Made by a program: the position numbers and the translations under genes
Origin: Halomonas sp. SSL-5
GTDB lineage: Bacteria; Pseudomonadota; Gammaproteobacteria; Pseudomonadales; Halomonadaceae
Direction of reading: 5' to 3'
DNA length: 64,000 nt
Assembly (NCBI RefSeq): GCF_030708455.1
Contig: NZ_JAUYWF010000002.1
Span: forward strand, 310,001-374,000
The notes under the pieces: generated by a model
The model's database searches: none
Told to the model about the DNA's origin: nothing
What the model saw: the letters and a program-made list of their open reading frames with translations, nothing else
Shown here: positions 35,780 to 44,226 of the stretch, one piece after another
How positions within the stretch are numbered: the first letter of the stretch is position 1
Layout: every line of letters begins with the position of its first letter

Positions 35780-36153
35780 CGCCGATCCTCCAGCACCCGG
35801 AACGAATCATAGTGGTCATCGGTGTAGTAGAAGATCTCGGGAGGATCGCCACCGGTCACGAGGCGGCGAGCCCCACGGTGGGACAGCCCCGGCGTCTCCA
35901 CGGTGTACTCGCGATAGTAGCCCCGCGATTGCTGCGGCAACCGCCCCTCGCGGTTGAAGAAGGTGGTGCCGTCCTGGGAGTGGGGGAAGGGGCCGCCGCG
36001 CTCGATCAACCGCAGGGTCGCGTCGATCTGCGCCTGCCCCGGCAGCCGCTGCTCCACGGCGGGGGGCTCCCCGCCGCCACGCCACTCCAGCGCCCCCTCG
36101 AACCAGGAGAGGCCCGCCAGGGCCAGCAGCGCCACCCACAACACTCTCTTCAT
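35776..36153 (-). CDS. Secreted barnase-like (ribonuclease N1/T1 family) guanyl-specific RNase
   Basis: 125 residues from ATG 36153 (GAGG five bases upstream; an ATG 11 codons upstream is possible). A hydrophobic N-terminus (RVLWVALLALAGLSWFEGALEW) is a signal or anchor; the rest matches barnase: INATL-like start, PQQSRGYYREYTVETPG with Glu82, RGARRLV with Arg96, and YYTDDHYDSF with His114, aligning with barnase Glu73, Arg87 and His102. Exported RNase for nutrient acquisition or competition, with immunity from the overlapping barstar downstream. No extra toxin-delivery domain. Confidence 0.9.
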   Translation of the reverse strand: MKRVLWVALLALAGLSWFEGALEWRGGGEPPAVEQRLPGQAQIDATLRLIERGGPFPHSQDGTTFFNREGRLPQQSRGYYREYTVETPGLSHRGARRLVTGGDPPEIFYYTDDHYDSFRVLEDRR

Positions 36154-36315
36154 CACGGCCTCATTGCCCAGCCAAACGGCTTTCATGATGCCGCGCGGAG
36201 CCCGCCACCGCCAGCGTACCCGCCTGAACGCCTGGGCAGGGGGGCCGGCCTGGGGTAAGGTGCCAACAGCAGCACCCCTGCCCACCGCTACCCGATTCTG
36301 CCCGAGGAGCCACCC

Positions 36316-36774
36316 ATGACGCTCGCCATCACACTGCACGTCCTCGCCGCCGTGATCTGGGTCGGCGGCATGTTCTTCGCCTGGGTCGTGCTGCGCCCGG
36401 TGGCCGCCGGCCAGCTGGAGCCACCCGCTCGCCTGACCCTGTGGCACGGCGTGTTCGCGCGTTTCTTCCCCTGGGTGTGGGCCGCCGCGGCAATCCTGCT
36501 GGCCACCGGCCTGTGGATGCTCTTCGCGGTGTTCGGTGGCATGGCCGGGGCCCGCTGGCACATTCACCTGATGCTGGCGCTGGGTCTGGCCATGATGGCC
36601 ATCTATCTTCACCTGTGGTTCGTGCCCTGGCAGCGCCTGCAGCGCGCCGTGGCGGCCGAGGCCTGGCCGGAAGGCGGCCAGCAGCTGGCCAGCATCCGCC
36701 GCCTGGTGGGCCTCAACCTGATCCTCGGCCTGCTGACCAGCGCCATCGCCGCCGGCGGCCGCTATCTGGCCTGA
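36316..36774 (+). CDS. CopD-like four-helix membrane protein
   Basis: 152 residues with four hydrophobic helices and His-rich spots: ITLHVLAAVIWVGGMFFAWVVLRP, PWVWAAAAILLATGLWML, HIHLMLALGLAMMAIYLHLWFVPW and LNLILGLLTSAIAAGGRYL. HVLAAVIWVGGM is the start of the CopD (copper resistance/haem-like) domain. GAGGAG lies eight bases upstream. It may bind haem or copper through membrane His residues; no copper genes are nearby. Divergent from the RNase gene. Confidence 0.82.
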   Translation: MTLAITLHVLAAVIWVGGMFFAWVVLRPVAAGQLEPPARLTLWHGVFARFFPWVWAAAAILLATGLWMLFAVFGGMAGARWHIHLMLALGLAMMAIYLHLWFVPWQRLQRAVAAEAWPEGGQQLASIRRLVGLNLILGLLTSAIAAGGRYLA

Positions 36775-36795
36775 GGCCTCGTCGCCCCCTCTGTC

Positions 36796-36840
36796 ACGTC
36801 ATAGATCTGTCACATGGCCACGGCAATCGCCTGGTATCAT
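36796..36840 (+). promoter_or_regulatory. Candidate regulated promoter upstream of the ParA-like gene
   Basis: A TGG-TATCAT extended -10 (36832-36840) lies about 37 bases before the TTG start. Upstream, TCTGTCAC occurs twice (36790-36797 and 36806-36813). The segment 36796-36813, ACGTCAT-AGAT-CTGTCAC, matches the Pho box (two CTGTCAT-type units, 11-base period) in about 15 of 18 places. Spacing to the -10 is longer than in a typical Pho promoter, so control by PhoB is only a possibility. Confidence 0.3.
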
Positions 36841-36876
36841 CGACTTACCTTCACTTTCTGACTCGGGAGATGCGTC

Positions 36877-37611
36877 TTGCGCATGCTGGCCCTCTACAGC
36901 ATCAAGGGCGGCGTCGGCAAGACCGCCTCGGCGGTCAACCTGGCCGCCGAGGCGGCCGCCGACGGGCAGCGCGTGCTGCTCTGGGACCTCGATCCTCAGG
37001 CGGCTACCACCTTCTATCTGCGCGCCAAGCCCAAGGTGCGCGGCGGTGTCGCCCGGCTGGTCAAGGGCAAGGCCGCCTACGACAAGGTGATCCGCGCCAC
37101 CCAGGTCGACAACCTCGACCTGCTGCCGGCGGCGCTGGCCTCACGCGAGCTGGACCATCTGCTGGCCGAGCAGCACGAGAACCAGCTCAGGCGCATCCTC
37201 AAGCCGATTCGCGATGACTACGACCTGGTGATCCTGGACTGCCCGCCCAGCCTCTCGACCCTCTCCGAGAGCGTCTTCGCCAGCGTCGACGCGCTGTTGG
37301 TGCCCATCGTGCCCACGGTGCTGTCGCTGCGCACCCTGGAACAGCTGCGTGGCTTCCTGGACGAGCGGGATATTCCTTGCCCGGTATGGCCCTTCGTCAC
37401 CCTGGCCGACCGTCGCCGCACCCTGCACCGCGAGGTCATCGACTCGCTGCCGGAGCGCTGGCCGCTGCGCCTCTCGCACACCATCCCCAGCGCCAGCGTG
37501 GTCGAACGCATGGGGCTCGAACGCGCCCCGCTGCGCAGCTTCGCGCCGCGCACCGCCGCCGCCCAGGCCTACCGCCAGCTATGGGGAGAGGTCGCCCAGC
37601 GCCTGGGCTGA
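36877..37611 (+). CDS. ParA/Soj-type ATPase without an adjacent ParB
   Basis: 244 residues from TTG 36877, chosen because GGGAGA is six bases upstream; the internal ATG at 36883 would be 12 bases away. The deviant Walker A KGGVGKTASAVNLA, switch I DLDPQAATTFYL and Walker B LVILDCPPSLS are intact. Such ATPases position plasmids, chromosomes or protein clusters by ATP-dependent dimerisation on DNA. No ParB, parS-like repeat or chemotaxis cluster accompanies it, so the cargo is unknown. Downstream is a convergent flavoprotein gene. Confidence 0.88.
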   Translation: MRMLALYSIKGGVGKTASAVNLAAEAAADGQRVLLWDLDPQAATTFYLRAKPKVRGGVARLVKGKAAYDKVIRATQVDNLDLLPAALASRELDHLLAEQHENQLRRILKPIRDDYDLVILDCPPSLSTLSESVFASVDALLVPIVPTVLSLRTLEQLRGFLDERDIPCPVWPFVTLADRRRTLHREVIDSLPERWPLRLSHTIPSASVVERMGLERAPLRSFAPRTAAAQAYRQLWGEVAQRLG

Positions 37612-37652
37612 GCGACGCCTGTTTTTCGGCTTTCGGCTTTCGAACAACGCGC

Positions 37653-38828
37653 CTACAGGTTCTGGCCGCAGGCCACCCCGCTCGCCCACGCCCACTGGAA
37701 GTTGTGGCCACCCAGCTCTCCGGTCACGTCCAGCACCTCACCGATGAAGCGCAGCTGGGGCAGCCCCGCCACCGCGAAGTCCCGGGACGACAGCGCCCGG
37801 GTATCCACGCCGCCCAGGGTCACCTCCGCGGTGCGCCACCCCTCGGTGCCGGCGGGCTTGAGCCGCCAGCGATTGAGCGCCTCGGCCCAGGCCTCAAGGC
37901 GATCATTGCCGCACTCGGCCAACACCCCGTCGTTGCCCTGCCACGCCACCAGCGCCTGGGCCAGGCGCCTGGGCAGGCGCTCGCCAAGCCAGGTGGAGAG
38001 GCGCCGCCTGGGGGTCTCGGCGCGGGCGTCGCACAGCGCCGCGAAGGCATCTTCACCGGGCAGCAGATCGATGACGATCTCGTCGCCGGGTTGCCAGTGA
38101 CTCGATATCTGCAGCATGGCCGGACCGGAGAGCCCGCGGTGAGTGAACAGCATGGGCTCTCGGTAACGCCCGTCTCGGCAGCGGGCCTCCACGTCGCAGC
38201 TGACCCCGGCCAGCGCCTCGGCACGCGCCTTCCAGTGTGACGTCAGGGTGAAGGGCACCAGTGCCGGGCGCATGTCGGTCACCGCCAGCCCGAACTGACG
38301 GGCGATCTCATGGCCGAAGCCGCTGGCCCCCATGGTGGGGATCGACAGGCCGCCGCAGGCCACCACCAGGGCGCCGGCATCGAGCGTGCCGGCGGACGTC
38401 GCCAGGCGGACGCCCTCCCCCCGTCGCTCCACCGCGTCGATGCGCGTCTTCAGGCGGATCTCCACCCCCGCCCACTCGCACTCGGTAAGCAGCACGCGCA
38501 CGATCTCCTTGCTGGAATCGGCGCAGAACAGCTGCCCCGGGGCCTTCTCGACGTACTCGACGGCGTGGCGTTCCACCAGCTCGACGAAGTGCTCGGGGCG
38601 GTAGCGCTTGAGGGCCGAGATGCAGAAATGCGGGTTGCCGGAGAAGAAATTGGCCGGTGTAGAGTTGAGGTTGGTGAAATTGCAGCGCCCACCCCCGGAC
38701 ATCAGGATCTTCTTGCCGGCCCTGTTGGCATGGTCCACCACCAGCACCCGCCGCCCGGCATAGCCGGCGGTAAGCGCGCACATCAGGCCGGCGGCGCCGG
38801 CGCCGATCACCACCACATCGTATGTCAC
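37653..38828 (-). CDS. YhiN/HI0933-family NAD(P)/FAD-dependent oxidoreductase
   Basis: 391 residues. Rossmann FAD site VVIGAGAAGLMCALTAGYAG at the start, the family hallmark KKILMSGGGRCNFTNL, and GELGGHNFQWAWASG near the end. Homologues (YhiN, BaiN-like) are flavoproteins whose physiological substrates are unclear. It is transcribed away from the RND efflux operon, and a palindromic operator lies in the 234-base gap between them. Confidence 0.9.
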   Translation of the reverse strand: MTYDVVVIGAGAAGLMCALTAGYAGRRVLVVDHANRAGKKILMSGGGRCNFTNLNSTPANFFSGNPHFCISALKRYRPEHFVELVERHAVEYVEKAPGQLFCADSSKEIVRVLLTECEWAGVEIRLKTRIDAVERRGEGVRLATSAGTLDAGALVVACGGLSIPTMGASGFGHEIARQFGLAVTDMRPALVPFTLTSHWKARAEALAGVSCDVEARCRDGRYREPMLFTHRGLSGPAMLQISSHWQPGDEIVIDLLPGEDAFAALCDARAETPRRRLSTWLGERLPRRLAQALVAWQGNDGVLAECGNDRLEAWAEALNRWRLKPAGTEGWRTAEVTLGGVDTRALSSRDFAVAGLPQLRFIGEVLDVTGELGGHNFQWAWASGVACGQNL

Positions 38829-38918
38829 TCTCGAGCCCTCCCGGCTATTGCCTGTACCGCCAACGGCGAGGCGCGCATTCTAGCAGTCGCGCCGAGCCAG
38901 GCCGAGGGTGGCCAATCA

Positions 38919-38935
38919 TGTACAAGCCTTGTACA
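38919..38935. promoter_or_regulatory. Palindromic operator between yhiN-like gene and RND efflux operon
   Basis: TGTACAA-GCC-TTGTACA is a perfect 7-bp inverted repeat with a 3-base spacer, and a third identical half-site TGTACAA lies at 39007-39013, 56 bases before the efflux start. This looks like a binding site for a dimeric repressor (TetR/MarR type), as is usual for RND pumps. No regulator gene is adjacent. Confidence 0.6.
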
Positions 38936-39062
38936 TTGTATGGACAGAGGCGGCGCACCGGGTTGTGAATTATTGCCACACTCTCACGACCCAGCCCGGT
39001 TTACGCTGTACAAGTGTGTCTCCGATCGCCATCAGCCACCGTCCACCGACAAGACTGCTCCC

Positions 39063-40157
39063 ATGCCCCTACGCCATGTCCTACGTCCCCTGCCCCTGCT
39101 GCTGGGCCTGCTGCTGGCGGTGGCCACACCCCTCCAGGCCCAGCAGCCCACCGCGGTAATCGCCGCCGAGGCGCGCCTGGCTCCCTGGTCCGATCCACTG
39201 GATTCACTGGGGACGCTGCGCGCCGACGAGAGCGTGACACTCTCGGCCACGGTCACCGACGTGGTGAGCGAACTGAACTTCCAGGACGGCGACAGCGTCG
39301 AGGCGGGGCAGCTGCTGGTCCGCCTCGCCGATGACGAGGCCCAGGCCGACCTGCGGGCCGCCCAGGCCCTGCGCGAGGAGCGCCGCAATGCCGTCAATCG
39401 CCTGAGCCAGCTGCAGGAGCGCAACCTGGCCCCGCGGGGCGACCTGGAAGACGCCCAGGCCCGGCTGCGTCAGGTCGAGGCCGAGATCCAAGCCCTGGAG
39501 GCGCGGCTCGCCGACTACCGCCTTCTAGCGCCCTTCGCCGGCCGAGTGGGCTTTCGCAACGTCAGCGTGGGCACCCTGGTCACCCCGGGCGCCGAGCTAG
39601 TGACCCTCGACAAGCTCGACGTGATGAAGCTCGACTTCACCCTGCCGGAACGGGCCCTGGGCGAGATCACGCCGGGGCTGGCGTTGAATGCCACCAGTGC
39701 CGCCTATCCCGACACCGCGTTCCGGGGAGAGATCGACACCATCGGTACCCGCGTCGACCCGGTCAGCCGCAGCATCACCGTGCGGGCACAGATCGACAAT
39801 CCCGACGGCCACCTACGTCCCGGCATGCTGATGAACGTGGCAATCCAGCGCGAGGCCCGCCAGGCACTGGTGATCCCCGAGTCGGCGCTGATCCCCGAGG
39901 GGCGCCGCCAGTTCGTGCTGACCCTGGACCAGAGTGACGAGCACCGCGTGACACGCCGCGAGATCACCATCGGCGCCCGCCGCCGGGGCGAGGTCGAGGT
40001 CATCGACGGGCTGGATGCGGGCCAGCTGGTAGTGGCCCATGGCACCGAGCGGGTGCGCGACGGCCAGCCGACCCGCCTGCTGGGCATCCTCGACGACAGC
40101 ACCAGCGTCCCCGAACTGTTGCGTCAGGACCGTGGCGATACGGAGGCCAACGGCTGA
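39063..40157 (+). CDS. RND efflux periplasmic adaptor (membrane fusion protein)
   Basis: 364 residues from ATG 39063. A signal peptide (LLLGLLLAVATPLQAQ) precedes the barrel-sandwich half ESVTLSATVTDVVSELNFQDGDSVEAGQLLVRL, an alpha-hairpin (AQALREERRNAVNRLSQLQERNLAPRGDLEDAQARLRQVEAEIQALEARL), and beta-barrel motif LAPFAGRVGFRNVSVGTLVTPG. It bridges the inner-membrane pump encoded by the next gene, which it overlaps (TGATG), to an outer-membrane channel. No lipobox. A conserved, full-length member of the MexE/AcrA-type family. Confidence 0.93.
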   Translation: MPLRHVLRPLPLLLGLLLAVATPLQAQQPTAVIAAEARLAPWSDPLDSLGTLRADESVTLSATVTDVVSELNFQDGDSVEAGQLLVRLADDEAQADLRAAQALREERRNAVNRLSQLQERNLAPRGDLEDAQARLRQVEAEIQALEARLADYRLLAPFAGRVGFRNVSVGTLVTPGAELVTLDKLDVMKLDFTLPERALGEITPGLALNATSAAYPDTAFRGEIDTIGTRVDPVSRSITVRAQIDNPDGHLRPGMLMNVAIQREARQALVIPESALIPEGRRQFVLTLDQSDEHRVTRREITIGARRRGEVEVIDGLDAGQLVVAHGTERVRDGQPTRLLGILDDSTSVPELLRQDRGDTEANG

Positions 40158-43100
40158 TGCGCCTCTCCGATATCTCCGTCCAACGGCCGGTGCTGGCCAC
40201 GGTGCTGGCGGCGCTGATCGTGGCCTTCGGCCTGCTCGCCCTGCAGCGCCTGCCGCTGCAGGAGTATCCCTCCATCGACCCGCCCATCGTCAGTGTCGAT
40301 ACCCGCTACCCGGGTGCCTCGGCCAGCGTGGTGGAGACCCGCATCACCCAGGTGCTGGAGGATCGCATCGCCGGCGTCTCGGGCATCGAGGTGATCTCCT
40401 CCTCGAGCCAGGACGGACGCTCCAGCATCAATATCGAGTTCGGTCTCGACCAGGACATCGACTCGGCGGCCAACGATATCCGCGACCGCATCTCCGACGC
40501 CGCCGGCAACCTGCCCGACGAGGCCGACCCGCCCGAGGTCGAGAAGGCCGACTCCAGCTCCGAGGTGGTGATCTGGTTGTCGCTCTCCGGCGCGGGCTAC
40601 ACCATGGCGGAGCTCACCGACTACGCCAACCGCTTCCTGGTGGACCGCTTCTCGATCCAGCCCGGCGTATCGCGGGTGATCATCGGCGGCGGGCGGGAGT
40701 ACGCCATGCGCGTATGGCTCGACGCCGATGCCATGGCGGCCCGGGGCCTCACCGCCGGCGACGTGGAGGACGCCCTGCGTGCCGATAACGTCGAGCTGCC
40801 GGGGGGCTCCATCGAGTCCAGCGAGCGCCAGTTCATCGTCCGCCTGCCGCGCGGCTTCGCCACGCCCGAGGACTTCCGCAGCCTGGTGCTGGACGAGGCC
40901 GACGACGGCTATCTGGTGCGCCTGGGCGACATCTCCCGGGTGGAGGTCGGTGCCGTGGAGGAGCGCACTATCTTCCGTGGCAACGGCACCCCCATGGTGG
41001 GCCTGGGCATGGTCAAGCAGTCCACCGCCAACGTGCTGGAGATCTCCCGCGAGGTGCAGGCCGAGATGGCGCGGCAGCAGCCCGGCCTGCCCGAGGGCAT
41101 GACCCTGGCCCTCAACTTCGACTCCTCGGTATTCGTCGAGGGCGCCATCTCCCAGGTGGTGCAGACCCTGGTAATCGCCATGGGCCTGGTGGTGGTGGCG
41201 ATCTTCCTTTTTCTGGGCAACCTGCGCACCACCCTGATTCCCGCGGTGACCGTGCCCATCGCCCTGATCGGCGCCTTCGGGGCCCTGGCGGTGATGGGCT
41301 TCACCATCAACCTGCTCACCCTGCTGGCGCTGGTGCTGGCCATCGGCCTGATCGTCGACGACGCCATCGTGGTACTGGAGAACATCCACCGCCGCATGCA
41401 CGACCACGGCGAGACGCCGCTGGTGGCGGCCTTCCACGGCACCCGCCAGATCGCCTTCGCGGTGATCGCCACCACCCTGGTGCTGATCGCGGTATTCGTG
41501 CCACTGAGCTTCCTCGAGGGCGATATCGGCCGGCTGTTCTCGGAGTTCGCCCTGACCCTGGCCGCCGCCGTGGCCATCTCCAGCCTGCTGGCGCTGACCC
41601 TGACGCCGATGATGGCCTCCAAGATCCTCAAGCAGGGCATGCACGAGGGCCGCCTGGCCCGCGGCGTGCAGTGGGCACTGGAGCACTCGCGCTGCGTCTA
41701 TCGGCGGCTGCTCGAGCGAGCCCTCAAGCTGCGCCTGCTGGTGGTGGCGCTGCTGCTCGGGGTGATCGGCGGCATGCTCTGGCTCAACAACGAACTGCCC
41801 AACGAGTACACCCCCCAGGAGGATCGCGGCAACTTCTGGGTGCTGGTCAACGGCCCCCCCGGCGCCACCTACGACTACATGCTCGACTACATGGACGAGA
41901 TCGAGGCACGGCTGCTGCCGATGCTCGAGACCGGCGAGGTCGACCGTGTGGTGGTGCGCGCACCACGCGGCTGGGGCAACATCGAGAACTTCAACAGCGG
42001 CTTCGTGATCGTCAACCTGGCCGACTGGGGCAGTCGGCGTTCGGCCTGGGAGATCATGGACGAGATCCGCCGTAACCTCGCCGACCTGCCCGGCGTGCGC
42101 GCCTTCCCGGTGATGCGCCAGGGCTTCGGCTCGAGTGTCGAGAAGCCGGTGCAGTTCGTGCTCGGCGGCGGCACCTACGAGGAGCTGGCCGACTGGCGCG
42201 ACACGCTGTTCGAGCATATCCGTGAGGACAACCCCCGGCTCACCGAGCTGGACAGCGACTACGAGGAGAACCAGCCCCAGCTCGAGGTCGACATCGACTA
42301 CCAGCGGGCCGCCGAGCTGGGCGTCACGGTGACCGAGATCGGCCGCACCCTGGAGACCCTGCTGGGCGGGCGCACCGCGACCCGCTATATCGACGACGGC
42401 GAGGAGTACGACGTCATCCTCGAGGGCGAACCCGGCGCACGGCCCAGCCCACAGAGCCTGGAGAGCCTGCGCGTGCGCTCACAGCGCAGCGGGGAGTTGA
42501 TTCCCCTGGCCAGCCTGGTGAGCATCTCCGACTTCGCCGGCCCCAGCACCCTCAACCGCTTCAACCGGGTACGCGCCATCACCCTCGAGGCGGACCTGGC
42601 CGACGGCTATCCGCTGGGTGAGGCCCTGGAGTATCTGGAGGAGACGGTGCGCGAGCTCCTCCCGCCCGAGGCCCAGACCGACGTCAAGGGCGCCTCGCGG
42701 GACTACCAGGAGGCCAGCGGTGCCACCGGCTTCCTGCTGGGCCTGGGCATCCTGGTGGTGTTCCTGGTGCTCGCCGGCCAGTTCGAGAGCTTCGTGCACC
42801 CCTTCGTGATCATGCTCACCGTGCCCCTGGCGATCTGCGGCGCCCTGCTGGGACTCTATGTCACCGGCCAGTCGCTGAACATCTACAGCCAGGTGGGGCT
42901 GGTGATGCTGGTGGGGCTCGCCGCCAAGAACGGCATCCTGATCGTGGAGTTCGCCAACCAGCTGCGCGACCAGGGCATGGCCTTCCACGAGGCGCTGGTG
43001 GAGGCCTCGGTGACCCGCCTGCGCCCCATCGTGATGACCGCCGCCACCACCATGGCCGGCGCCGTGCCGCTGATCATCTCCAGCGGCGCCGGCGCCGAGA

Positions 43101-43270
43101 CCCGCCTGGTGATCGGCATCGTCATCCTCTGTGGCCTGGCCGCCGCCACCCTGTTCACGCTGTTCGTGGTACCGGTGGCCTACGACCTGCTGGCGCGTCG
43201 CACCGGCTCCCCCGGCGACGTGGCGAGGCGCCTGGAGCACGAGATGGAGGCCACCCCGGAAGGGCATTGA
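40157..43270 (+). CDS. RND efflux inner-membrane permease (HAE1 type)
   Basis: 1,037 residues, the usual size. Twelve membrane helices in two halves, with FVPLSFLEGDIGRLFSEFALTLAAAVAISSLLALTLTPMMAS and MLVGLAAKNGILIVEFANQLRDQGM, and the proton-relay Asp pair in LALVLAIGLIVDDAIVVLENI. The porter domains lie between. Operates as a trimer using proton motive force; substrate unknown. Overlaps the adaptor gene. No outer-membrane factor is encoded nearby, so a TolC-like protein elsewhere must complete the pump. Confidence 0.94.
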   Translation: MRLSDISVQRPVLATVLAALIVAFGLLALQRLPLQEYPSIDPPIVSVDTRYPGASASVVETRITQVLEDRIAGVSGIEVISSSSQDGRSSINIEFGLDQDIDSAANDIRDRISDAAGNLPDEADPPEVEKADSSSEVVIWLSLSGAGYTMAELTDYANRFLVDRFSIQPGVSRVIIGGGREYAMRVWLDADAMAARGLTAGDVEDALRADNVELPGGSIESSERQFIVRLPRGFATPEDFRSLVLDEADDGYLVRLGDISRVEVGAVEERTIFRGNGTPMVGLGMVKQSTANVLEISREVQAEMARQQPGLPEGMTLALNFDSSVFVEGAISQVVQTLVIAMGLVVVAIFLFLGNLRTTLIPAVTVPIALIGAFGALAVMGFTINLLTLLALVLAIGLIVDDAIVVLENIHRRMHDHGETPLVAAFHGTRQIAFAVIATTLVLIAVFVPLSFLEGDIGRLFSEFALTLAAAVAISSLLALTLTPMMASKILKQGMHEGRLARGVQWALEHSRCVYRRLLERALKLRLLVVALLLGVIGGMLWLNNELPNEYTPQEDRGNFWVLVNGPPGATYDYMLDYMDEIEARLLPMLETGEVDRVVVRAPRGWGNIENFNSGFVIVNLADWGSRRSAWEIMDEIRRNLADLPGVRAFPVMRQGFGSSVEKPVQFVLGGGTYEELADWRDTLFEHIREDNPRLTELDSDYEENQPQLEVDIDYQRAAELGVTVTEIGRTLETLLGGRTATRYIDDGEEYDVILEGEPGARPSPQSLESLRVRSQRSGELIPLASLVSISDFAGPSTLNRFNRVRAITLEADLADGYPLGEALEYLEETVRELLPPEAQTDVKGASRDYQEASGATGFLLGLGILVVFLVLAGQFESFVHPFVIMLTVPLAICGALLGLYVTGQSLNIYSQVGLVMLVGLAAKNGILIVEFANQLRDQGMAFHEALVEASVTRLRPIVMTAATTMAGAVPLIISSGAGAETRLVIGIVILCGLAAATLFTLFVVPVAYDLLARRTGSPGDVARRLEHEMEATPEGH

Positions 43271-43275
43271 ACCCG

Positions 43276-43318
43276 CGCAACGCGAGACGGCCACCTCAGG
43301 GTGACCGTCTTGCGTTGC
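43276..43318 (+). terminator. Long hairpin after the RND permease gene
   Basis: A three-part stem-loop: GCAACGC (43277-43283)/GCGTTGC (43312-43318), AGACGG (43285-43290)/CCGTCT (43305-43310) and CACC/GGTG, closing a TCAG loop. It lies 6 bases after the RND stop and before the convergent DUF3617 gene, fitting a shared terminator. No T-tract. Confidence 0.5.
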
Positions 43319-43335
43319 AATCCGGGTCGGCGCCG

Positions 43336-43779
43336 TCAGCAGTCGCCGATACGACGGCCGGTCACCTCGGTGTTCATCACCATCTCGCCCATCTGTGGCG
43401 ACTGGACGGTGACCTCCACGCGACCCTCGGTAGTCTCGCCCAGGAAGTCCATATGGCCGACGATGTCCGCCTGGCCACCCTCGGCCTCACAGACCATCCG
43501 GTAGTCCATGCCATCGACGCTGACGTTATGCTCGAGCAGCTCGCAGCCCTCCTCTTCCTCGATCATCTGGAAGTCGGGATCGGCGAGATCGCCCTGGGCG
43601 ATGCACTCACGGGTGGTATCGGTCTGGTCGGGGATCGGCAGGTCGCCGGAGACCGAGGTGGTGCTAGTGAACTCCCACTCCCCGGGCACGATGTTGGGCG
43701 TCTCGGCCAGGGCGGTGATCGGCAGTGCCAGCAGCAGGCCGGCGAGCATCGGGGGTAATGACATGGTGCGTAAGGACAT
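43336..43779 (-). CDS. DUF3617-family exported protein
   Basis: 147 residues from ATG 43779, preceded by AGGGAGAG. A signal peptide (LPPMLAGLLLALPITALA) is followed by IVPGEWEFTSTTSVSG, the DUF3617 start, and an acidic, Cys-containing body (RECIAQGDLADPDF, EEEEGCELLEH, YRMVCEAEGGQ, RRIGDC). It is a small secreted or periplasmic protein of unknown role, with an even number of cysteines that may form disulfides. It lies beside the tRNA-Ser gene and points away from it. Confidence 0.82.
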   Translation of the reverse strand: MSLRTMSLPPMLAGLLLALPITALAETPNIVPGEWEFTSTTSVSGDLPIPDQTDTTRECIAQGDLADPDFQMIEEEEGCELLEHNVSVDGMDYRMVCEAEGGQADIVGHMDFLGETTEGRVEVTVQSPQMGEMVMNTEVTGRRIGDC

Positions 43780-43898
43780 GGGACTCTCCCTGTCGTGGGT
43801 TCGTCCCCAGCATAGCGGACCGGCACACCCCGGCACAGCCCGCCACAGTTCGAGAGGGTAAGCCGGCCCGGCGGCGCTGGTCGATGGCCGGAAACCGC

Positions 43899-43927
43899 TT
43901 GCATTCGCGCACTTAGATCGATAACAT
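43899..43927 (+). promoter_or_regulatory. Sigma-70 promoter for tRNA-Ser
   Basis: TTGCAT (43899-43904), a 17-base spacer and TAACAT (43922-43927) lie about 55 bases before the tRNA. Good spacing and near-consensus hexamers; the leader would be ~48 nt. Confidence 0.65.
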
Positions 43928-43981
43928 ATGCGCCGTTCTGACGCGAAAGGCCTTGCTGCCCAGGCGTGAGAACGACAATGC

Positions 43982-44069
43982 GGAGGGGTGTCCGAGTGGT
44001 CGAAGGAGCACGCCTGGAAAGTGTGTAAGTCGAAAGGCTTCGAGGGTTCGAATCCCTCCCCCTCCGCCA
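43982..44069 (+). tRNA. tRNA-Ser(GGA)
   Basis: Acceptor stem GGAGGGG pairs with CCCCTCC, discriminator G and encoded CCA. The D arm, anticodon arm CACGC/GTGTG with loop CTGGAAA (anticodon GGA at 44016-44018), a long class II variable arm and a T arm GAGGG-TTCGAAT-CCCTC are all present. It reads UCC and UCU serine codons. Promoter and terminator flank it, so it is a monocistronic tRNA. Confidence 0.97.
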
Positions 44070-44081
44070 CCGAATATAGAT

Positions 44082-44113
44082 AAGCCGCTGAGAAATCAGC
44101 GGCTTTTTCTTTT
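44082..44113 (+). terminator. Intrinsic terminator after tRNA-Ser
   Basis: AAGCCGCTGA pairs with TCAGCGGCTT around a GAAA tetraloop and is followed by TTTCTTTT. A textbook rho-independent terminator just after the tRNA. Confidence 0.92.
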
Positions 44114-44183
44114 GTCTGTCGTTTCTTGAAGCGCACCTCTCCCCAGCCTTGGCAGGTGGCCCGGGGAGAAGCAGCTCATACAG

Positions 44184-44208
44184 CGACGGCGCCACAAGGG
44201 CGCCGTCG
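44184..44208 (-). terminator. Hairpin downstream of the SLC13 transporter gene
   Basis: CGACGGCGCC pairs with GGCGCCGTCG around a 5-base loop, 19 bases past the stop codon. Likely end of the transporter message; it lacks a T-tract and is GC-rich. Confidence 0.5.
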
Positions 44209-44226
44209 AGAGCATCTCTTATCGGG

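Noticed and set aside
37594..37626. GCCCAG-CGC-CTGGGC hairpin and a T-run as terminator of the ParA gene
   Set aside because: The stem is inside the last codons and the T-run starts 13 bases later, so they do not form one terminator.
40124..42217. 697-codon minus-strand frame opposite the RND permease
   Set aside because: Antisense shadow of a complete RND gene; composition dominated by His, Gln and Gly with no motif.
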